The notes below the pieces were generated by a model. The model was given only the letters and a program-made list of their open reading frames with translations, was not told the origin of the DNA and made no database searches. From assembly GCF_030811595.1 (NCBI RefSeq), contig NZ_JAUSRB010000002.1, positions 4,898,001 through 4,962,000 of the forward strand: a stretch of DNA of 64,000 bases, given 5' to 3'. This document shows, in pieces, positions 58,894 to 64,000 of the stretch (position 1 is its first letter; every line of letters starts with the position of its first letter). The DNA is from Streptosporangium brasiliense. GTDB lineage: Bacteria > Actinomycetota > Actinomycetes > Streptosporangiales > Streptosporangiaceae. The position numbers were made by a program, and so were the translations under genes.

Positions 58894-59415
58894 GTGGAAC
58901 CCATGGAGATCACCGCAGGGACGCTCCACCTCCGGCCGTGGCGCCCGGCCGACGCCGAGGTGGTGACCGCGGCGCTGCGCGATCCGGAGATCCGCCGGTG
59001 GGCGGCCGCCGCCCCGGCCGAGCCCGACGGGCGGGCGTGGATCGCCGACCGGACCGCGGGCTGGGCCGACGGTTCGTCGGGCTCGTTCGCGATCGCCGAC
59101 GCGACGACCGGGGAGGTGCTGGGCCACACCAGGGTCAAGATCACCGGTGACGGGGTCGGCGAGGTCGGCTACTGGGTCCTGCCGGCCTCCCGCGGCAGGG
59201 GCGTGGCCGGCCACGCGGTGGGCGCGGTCGCGCGGTGGGCCTTCGCCTTCCTGGAGCTGTCGCGGCTGGAGCTGCGGCACGCGGCCGGCAACACCCCTTC
59301 CTGCAGGGTCGCGCAGAAGAGCGGGTTCGCGCTGGCCAGGCTGCTCGCCGAGCCGTCCTGGCACGAGGGAGAGGGGACCGTCGAGGTCCATCTTCACACG
59401 CTCTCACCCACATGA
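58894..59415 (+). CDS. GNAT-family N-acetyltransferase
   Basis: The 173-residue protein resembles RimJ/RimL-type acetyltransferases (LHLRPWRPADAEVV, GYWVLPASRGRGVAGHAVGAV with the acetyl-CoA R-G-R-G-V-A-G loop, and KSGFALA). The acceptor is unknown. It starts with GTG (58894) 10 bases after a TACGCT -10-like element and without a ribosome site, so a leaderless mRNA is likely. A second start at ATG 58903 is in frame. It is divergent from the NERD-pseudokinase gene. Confidence 0.85.
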   Translation: MEPMEITAGTLHLRPWRPADAEVVTAALRDPEIRRWAAAAPAEPDGRAWIADRTAGWADGSSGSFAIADATTGEVLGHTRVKITGDGVGEVGYWVLPASRGRGVAGHAVGAVARWAFAFLELSRLELRHAAGNTPSCRVAQKSGFALARLLAEPSWHEGEGTVEVHLHTLSPT

Positions 59416-59463
59416 TCTAGTCTGTCCGCCGTCATATTCGCCGACGGAACGGACGGGGCAGAG

Positions 59464-61410
59464 GTGGATCTCCTGGCGACCGGGATCATCGTGATCACCG
59501 TGCTGGTGGTGCTGGCCGGGTTCACGCTGATCGCCCGGAGGCTGCTCGACCTGCGGTTCGGGGTCGTCCGCACGCTGCTGGCCGGGGTGTTCGTGTTCGT
59601 GATCGGCGGGCCGGTCACGAAAGCGTTCGTCGGCCTGGTGGACCCGGACGACGGGGGTGTCACGCCGCTGTGGTTCCTCATCCTCGCCGTGGTCTGCACG
59701 CTGCTCGGCGGGATGGTCTTCCTGGTGATCGCCGAGGCCCTGGTGCCGCCGGGATCGCTGCCCGGGCCGCTGGAGCTGATCAGAGGGCTGCGCGGCCGGG
59801 TGGCCCGCTCGCGCCGCTACCTCCAGATCACCCGGATCCTCGTACGGCACGGCCTCGGCCCCTACCTGCGCGGCCGCGACCCCGACCTCGGCGCCCCCTC
59901 CAGCCGGGCCCGGCTGGCCACGTCGCTGCGTGAGGCCCTCGACGAGGGCGGGGTCACCTTCGTCAAGCTCGGCCAGATCCTCTCCACCCGGGGCGACCTG
60001 CTGCCGGTGGAGTTCGTCGAGGAGCTGCGGCTGCTGCAGGACAAGGTGGCCTCCGCGCCCTGGCCGGAGATCGAGCCGGTGCTGGTGGCCGAGCTCGGCC
60101 GGCCGGTGGCCGAGATGTTCGCCGAGTTCGAGCGGGAGCCGCTCGCCGCGGCCTCGATCGCCCAGGTCTACCGCGCCCGGCTGAAGACGGGCGAGGAGGT
60201 GGTGGTCAAGGTCCAGCGCCCGGGGATCGCCGCCGTGGTCGAGCAGGACCTCGACATCGTCGCCCGCCTGGCCCGGACGCTGGAGCGGCGGACCCGGTGG
60301 GGCCGGGCGTTCGGGGTCGCCGACCTGTCCAGGGGGTTCGCCGAGGCGCTGCGCGAGGAGCTCGACTTCCGCATCGAGACCGCCAACATGGCCGCCGTGG
60401 CCGCCGCCACGGCCGGGGAGCCGGTCCGCGTGCCGGTGCCGTACCCGGAGCTGTCCGGGCGGCGGGTGCTCGTCATGGAGCGGCTGGAGGGCACCGCGTT
60501 CGGCTCCGCCGTACCCGACGGGCTGGACCGGCAGGAGCTGGCCAGGACCCTGCTCGACACGCTGCTCCGCCAGATCATGCTGCACGGGGTGTTCCACGCC
60601 GACCCGCACCCGGGCAACATCATGCTGCTGGCCGACGGGCGGCTGGCCCTGCTCGACTTCGGCTCGGTGGGACGGCTCGACGGCTCGCTGCGCGGCGCCC
60701 TGCAGCGCCTGCTGGGAGCGATGGACCGCGGGGACCCGCTCGGGGTGAGCGATGCGCTGCTGGAGGTCGTGCCGCGGCCCGACGAGATCGACGAGCGCGA
60801 GCTGGAGCGCGAGCTCGGCCGGTTCATGGCCCGGCACCTGGTCACCGGCGTCACCCCGGACATGCAGATGTTCGGCAGGCTGTTCCGGATCGTCTCCGCG
60901 CACGGCCTGTCCGTCCCGCCCGAGGTGGCCGCGGTGTTCCGGGCGCTGGCGACGATCGAGGGCACGCTCGCCCGGCTGGCTCCCGGGTTCGACATCGTGG
61001 CCGAGGCGCGGGCCTTCTCGGTCCGCCATCTCGGCGAGCAGAGCGGCCCCGGGTGGGTACGGCAGGCGGTCGAGCAGGAGGCGCTCAGCCTGCTGCCCAT
61101 GCTGCGCCGCCTGCCCCGCCGGATCGAGCGGATCGCCGGGGCAGCCGAGCACGGCCGCTTCAGCCTGAACGTGCGCCTGTTCGCCGACGAGCGCGACCGG
61201 CGGCACGTCACCGGCCTGCTCCACCAGGTGCTGCTCACCGTGCTGGCGGCCACCACGGGCATCATGGCCGTGCTGCTGCTCGGCGCCGACAACGGTCCCC
61301 CGGTCACCACCGACGTGGGCCTGTACCAGCTCATCGGCTACAACCTGCTGGTGATCAGCGCGATCCTGGCCCTGCGGGTGCTGGTGATCATCTTCCGGCG
61401 GGACGGCTGA
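59464..61410 (+). CDS. ABC1/UbiB-family atypical kinase
   Basis: The 648-residue membrane-associated protein has N-terminal helices (about 5-80), then the ADCK/UbiB core: the KxGQ motif FVKLGQILSTRGDLLP, VVVKVQRP (ATP lysine), HADPHPGNIML (catalytic Asp) and DFGSVGR. Two C-terminal helices follow (about 590-645). UbiB-type proteins support quinone or lipid metabolism. Actinomycetes use menaquinone, so the exact role is open. The start is GTG at 59464. The end overlaps the convergent MFS gene by 23 bp. Confidence 0.9.
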   Translation: MDLLATGIIVITVLVVLAGFTLIARRLLDLRFGVVRTLLAGVFVFVIGGPVTKAFVGLVDPDDGGVTPLWFLILAVVCTLLGGMVFLVIAEALVPPGSLPGPLELIRGLRGRVARSRRYLQITRILVRHGLGPYLRGRDPDLGAPSSRARLATSLREALDEGGVTFVKLGQILSTRGDLLPVEFVEELRLLQDKVASAPWPEIEPVLVAELGRPVAEMFAEFEREPLAAASIAQVYRARLKTGEEVVVKVQRPGIAAVVEQDLDIVARLARTLERRTRWGRAFGVADLSRGFAEALREELDFRIETANMAAVAAATAGEPVRVPVPYPELSGRRVLVMERLEGTAFGSAVPDGLDRQELARTLLDTLLRQIMLHGVFHADPHPGNIMLLADGRLALLDFGSVGRLDGSLRGALQRLLGAMDRGDPLGVSDALLEVVPRPDEIDERELERELGRFMARHLVTGVTPDMQMFGRLFRIVSAHGLSVPPEVAAVFRALATIEGTLARLAPGFDIVAEARAFSVRHLGEQSGPGWVRQAVEQEALSLLPMLRRLPRRIERIAGAAEHGRFSLNVRLFADERDRRHVTGLLHQVLLTVLAATTGIMAVLLLGADNGPPVTTDVGLYQLIGYNLLVISAILALRVLVIIFRRDG

Positions 61411-62740
61411 GGAGCAGGACCCCACCGCCCGCCGCGGCCGCCACCACGGCGCAGACCACCAGGGCGCCGTCGGTCCCCGCCGACAGGCCGGCGGTGCCGA
61501 CGACCGCGGCCATGAGGGCCACGCCCAGCGGCGAGCCGACGTAGCGGGCGGTGTTGTTCGCCCCCGACCCCATCCCGGCCCGGTGCGGCGGCACGCTCTC
61601 GATCGCCAGGTGGGTGAGGGAGGCGTTGATCAGGCCGCTGCCGATCCCGGCGACGGCCAGGCCGAGCACGATCCGGACCCAGGGGGCGTGACCGGCCACA
61701 TCCAGGAGGGGGAGCGTGCCCGCGGCCGACAGCAGCAGCCCGAGAGCGAGGCGGCCCCGCCCGGCCAGCGGCAGGCGGCGCGCCTGCAGCGCGGTCAGGA
61801 ACGACGTCCCCGACCAGACGGCGAACAGGGCGGCGCTGCCCAGCGGGGACAGGCCCCGGGCGAGCTGCAGCACGGTCGGCAGGAAGCTCATCAGCCCGAT
61901 CACCACCATCCCGACCACGAGTGCTCCGCCGGTGGCGACGGCGAAGAGGGGGCGCCGGAACAGCCCCAGGTCGAGCAGTGGGACGGGGCGGCGCCGCTCG
62001 ACCACGGCGAAGGAGCCCAGCAGCAGCGCCGCGGCGGCGGCCGCGACGGCCACGACCGGCTGGGACCAGCCGCCGCGGCCCTCGGTGACGGCGGTGACCA
62101 GCGCGGCCAGGCCGGAGGCCAGCAGCAGGACGCCGGGCAGGTCCAGCGGCCGGCGCTCGGCCGCGCGTGACTCGGGCAGCAGCCCGGCCCCCAGCAGCGC
62201 CAGCGGCACCGCGGCCGCGGCGACCACCCAGTAGACCGCCCGCCAGCCCGCCACGGCGGCCAGCCCGCCGGAGATCAGCGGGCCGACGGCGATGCCCAGG
62301 CCGAGCATGGCCCCGTAGCGGCCCGTGGCGTGCAGCCGCCCGCGGCCCTCGGGGAAGGCGTGGCCGAGGGCGCCCAGGCTGGCGGTGAGCAGTCCCGCGC
62401 TGGCGGCTCCCTGCACCAGCCGGGCCGTCACGAACATCGCCGTGTTCACCGACAGGGCCGCCATGACGCTCGCGGCGGCCAGCGCCCACATCCCAGCCAG
62501 GTAGATCCGCCGCCGCCCGTAGTTGTCGGCCAGGTCTCCGGCGATCAGCAGCAGCGCCGCCAGGCCCAGCGCGATCGCGTTCAGCAGCCAGGCCGGTCCC
62601 GCCGGTCCCGAGCCAAGGGCCCGCGCGGCCTGGGGCAGCGTGACCATGGGGGCGGTGTAGTTGATCAACACCAGCAGCGGTGCGGCACAGGTGAGCGCGA
62701 GGGTGAGATCCGGGGGACGGCGGGTCGCGGTGAGCGTCAT
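61388..62740 (-). CDS. MFS drug-efflux-type transporter (DHA2 family)
   Basis: The 450-residue protein has about 14 predicted transmembrane helices and the MFS motif GDLADNYGRRRIYLAG between helices 2 and 3. It resembles proton-driven multidrug exporters. The start at 62740 has AAAGG about 8 bases upstream. An in-frame ATG at 62761 lies inside the operator. It is divergent from an HxlR regulator with a large inverted repeat between, so it is probably induced when that regulator senses its signal. Confidence 0.88.
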   Translation of the reverse strand: MTLTATRRPPDLTLALTCAAPLLVLINYTAPMVTLPQAARALGSGPAGPAWLLNAIALGLAALLLIAGDLADNYGRRRIYLAGMWALAAASVMAALSVNTAMFVTARLVQGAASAGLLTASLGALGHAFPEGRGRLHATGRYGAMLGLGIAVGPLISGGLAAVAGWRAVYWVVAAAAVPLALLGAGLLPESRAAERRPLDLPGVLLLASGLAALVTAVTEGRGGWSQPVVAVAAAAAALLLGSFAVVERRRPVPLLDLGLFRRPLFAVATGGALVVGMVVIGLMSFLPTVLQLARGLSPLGSAALFAVWSGTSFLTALQARRLPLAGRGRLALGLLLSAAGTLPLLDVAGHAPWVRIVLGLAVAGIGSGLINASLTHLAIESVPPHRAGMGSGANNTARYVGSPLGVALMAAVVGTAGLSAGTDGALVVCAVVAAAAGGGVLLLSRPAGR

Positions 62741-62756
62741 GGGGAGCCTTTCATGG

Positions 62757-62810
62757 TTCATTCACTGAACTCACAACTACCGTAACACACGTGAGTTCAG
62801 TGAATGAACT
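62757..62810. promoter_or_regulatory. 19-bp perfect inverted repeat, HxlR operator
   Basis: GTTCATTCACTGAACTCAC (62757-62775) and GTGAGTTCAGTGAATGAAC (62792-62810) are exact complements with a 16-bp spacer. They cover both promoters of the divergent MFS and HxlR genes. Confidence 0.88.
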
Positions 62811-62822
62811 AGCATGGGGAGC

Positions 62823-63344
62823 ATGGCGCTCGGCAAGAACTACGAAGGTCAGGACTGCTCGCTGGCCCGCGCTCTGGAACTGATCGGGGAGCGGTGGACG
62901 CTGCTGGTGGTCCGCGACGCGCTGTACGGCGTGCGCCGCTACGGCGACTTCCTCGCCCACCTCGACATGCCGCGCGCCGTGCTCTCCCAGCGGCTGCAGG
63001 CCCTGGTGGAGGCGGGCGTGCTGGAGCGGCGCCGCTACCAGGACGCGCCGCCGCGCGACGAATACGTCCTGACCGCGATGGGGCGCGAGCTGTGGGGCCC
63101 CGTCTACCTGCTCGCCCAGTGGGGGGAGCGGAACCTGTCCTCGGCGGGCCCCCGCCGGATCTTCTTCCACGCCTCCTGCGGCACGCGGATCGACCGCGAC
63201 GGGCTCTGCCCGGTGTGCGGGGGACGCGCCCCGCTGGAGGAGATCGAGGTGCGGCCCGGCCCCGGCGCCGAGCTCGCCCGCGAGGACCCGGTCAGCGTGG
63301 CCCTGCGCCGCCCCCACCGGATGCTGCGGCCGCTGCCCGGCTGA
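62823..63344 (+). CDS. HxlR-family regulator with zinc-ribbon tail
   Basis: The 173-residue protein has the HxlR winged helix (about 10-100; CSLARALELIGERWTLLVVRDALYGVRRYGDF is the family start, with a conserved cysteine near residue 13 that may sense redox or electrophiles). Its C-terminal extension has CGTRIDRDGLCPVCGG, a likely zinc knuckle. The start at 62823 gives MALGKNY as in relatives. An ATG at 62814 lies 4 bases from the operator and is less likely. It regulates the divergent MFS gene. Confidence 0.9.
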   Translation: MALGKNYEGQDCSLARALELIGERWTLLVVRDALYGVRRYGDFLAHLDMPRAVLSQRLQALVEAGVLERRRYQDAPPRDEYVLTAMGRELWGPVYLLAQWGERNLSSAGPRRIFFHASCGTRIDRDGLCPVCGGRAPLEEIEVRPGPGAELAREDPVSVALRRPHRMLRPLPG

Positions 63345-63540
63345 TCCGCCGGTCGCCACGGCCGCCGCGCGGCGCGACCGGGTGGCCGCGCGTCAGGAAG
63401 ACCCCGGCCAGGCCGTAGCCGGTGCCGCCGGCGACGACGGTGTTCTTGGTCGTGTCCGCCTCGTGGAGGGAGTCCGTGGGCGACGGCGCGGGGCGGCCGC
63501 CGCCGGGGAGCCGGCGGGCGGCGGCCGGAACCGGTCCCAT
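63292..63540 (-). CDS. possible small protein opposite the HxlR tail
   Basis: A minus-strand frame from ATG 63540 encodes about 82 residues. The segment HEADTTKNTVVAGGTGYG and LAGVFLTRG has perfect G/C third positions and looks like a real peptide with a short hydrophobic stretch. The rest is Arg/Gly/Ala-rich. It overlaps the convergent HxlR gene by 53 bp and has no clear ribosome site, so it may be a remnant or a chance frame. Confidence 0.25.
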   Translation of the reverse strand: MGPVPAAARRLPGGGRPAPSPTDSLHEADTTKNTVVAGGTGYGLAGVFLTRGHPVAPRGGRGDRRISRAAAAASGGGGAGPR

Positions 63541-63652
63541 GCCCGTGCCCGCACCCGGTCCAGCCGTGATCACCCGTCGCCGGGCGGAGGTTTGCCGTGA
63601 CAGGAGAGGGTAGCGCCTTCCCCTATAGAGGTCTGCAGGGAGGAGGAACGTC

Positions 63653-64000
63653 ATGACCGGCAGTCCCAAGGACACGCTGTCCACGGCCGAACTGATCCGG
63701 CAGCTGTCGGAGGAGGTCTCACGCCTCGTCAGGGACGAGCTCCGCCTCGCCAAGCTGGAGCTCGCCGAGAAGGGCAGACACGCGGGGATCGGCGCGGGAC
63801 TGTTCGGCGGGGCCGGCGTCGTGGCCCTGTACGGAGGCGGCGCCCTGGTGGCCGCGGTGATCCTGCTGCTCGCCATGGTGATGCCCGCGTGGGTCGCCGC
63901 GGCGGTCGTCGGCGTGGTCCTGCTGGCCGTGGCCGCCGTTCTCGGACTCCTGGGCAAGCGGCAGGTGACCGAGGCCGGCCCGCCCGCCCCCGAACGGACC
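63653..64000 (+). CDS. DUF1469/holin-4-superfamily membrane protein (5' part)
   Basis: The visible 116 residues are truncated by the window end. An N-terminal amphipathic helix (LIRQLSEEVSRLVRDELRLAKLEL) precedes two hydrophobic helices (about 52-80 and 82-103). This is the layout of the actinobacterial phage-holin-family/DUF1469 proteins, which usually sit in operons with small DUF3618 proteins. GGAGGAGG lies 5 bases before the ATG, and CTATAGA upstream could be its -10. Confidence 0.85.
   Translation, partial: MTGSPKDTLSTAELIRQLSEEVSRLVRDELRLAKLELAEKGRHAGIGAGLFGGAGVVALYGGGALVAAVILLLAMVMPAWVAAAVVGVVLLAVAAVLGLLGKRQVTEAGPPAPERT

Overview
The window is high-GC (roughly 70-75 %) actinobacterial chromosome. 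GTG/TTG starts, almost pure G/C third codon positions, leaderless-looking starts, CebR-type cellulose control, Scr1/HTH cassettes and a SapA-like domain point to a filamentous actinomycete. I favour the Streptosporangiales, but that is inference and no rRNA is present to test it. There are no transposases, phage genes, CRISPR arrays or recognisable antibiotic gene clusters. One tRNA gene (Pro, GGG) lies at 12.8 kb.

Layout. 0-6 kb: a fused E1 of a branched-chain/2-oxoacid dehydrogenase, a secreted Ig-like repeat protein, two small exported or membrane proteins and a DksA/TraR zinc-finger protein. 6-12.6 kb: a leucine/branched-acyl-CoA degradation operon (methylcrotonyl-CoA carboxylase beta and alpha, HMG-CoA lyase, acyl-CoA dehydrogenase) divergent from its likely TetR repressor, with three matching operator sites. 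12.7-17 kb: tRNA-Pro, a nucleosidase, a membrane protein, and a GH6-CBM2 cellulase behind a perfect CebR box. 17-20 kb: an APC permease and a MarR/DoxX pair. 20-26.5 kb: a Pro/Gln-rich protein with a sigma-region-4-like segment, pseudouridine degradation (psuG, psuK), a YeiH-type exporter and a divergent LysR regulator. 26.7-30 kb: a PYROXD2-like oxidoreductase, a TetR regulator and a cytochrome P450. 30-36 kb: a two-component system followed by a GT2-GtrA fusion and a GT39 membrane mannosyltransferase-like protein. 36-38.3 kb: a TetR regulator and a three-gene Scr1 cassette. 38.5-46.7 kb: a second acyl-CoA carboxylase operon (TetR, carboxyltransferase, biotin carboxylase, enoyl-CoA hydratase) plus an AtuA-family protein and an APH-like phosphotransferase. 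47-52 kb: a membrane Ser/Thr kinase with a SapA-like ectodomain, a GlcD-type oxidase and an orphan ctaD. 52.9-64 kb: a secreted M6 metalloprotease, a lipid kinase, a 51-residue protein, a NERD nuclease-pseudokinase fusion, GNAT, UbiB/ABC1, an MFS exporter with its HxlR regulator, and the start of a DUF1469/holin-like membrane protein.

How it fits together. The E1, the 6.8-12.6 kb operon and the enoyl-CoA hydratase at 41.6 kb could together convert branched-chain oxoacids to acetyl-CoA and acetoacetate. The second carboxylase operon with AtuA resembles the acyclic-terpenoid (Atu) pathway. The most unusual items are the NERD-pseudokinase fusion, the kinase-SapA fusion, a 29-codon leader ORF that repeats the start of HMG-CoA lyase, and many intergenic tandem duplications with 19-57 bp units.
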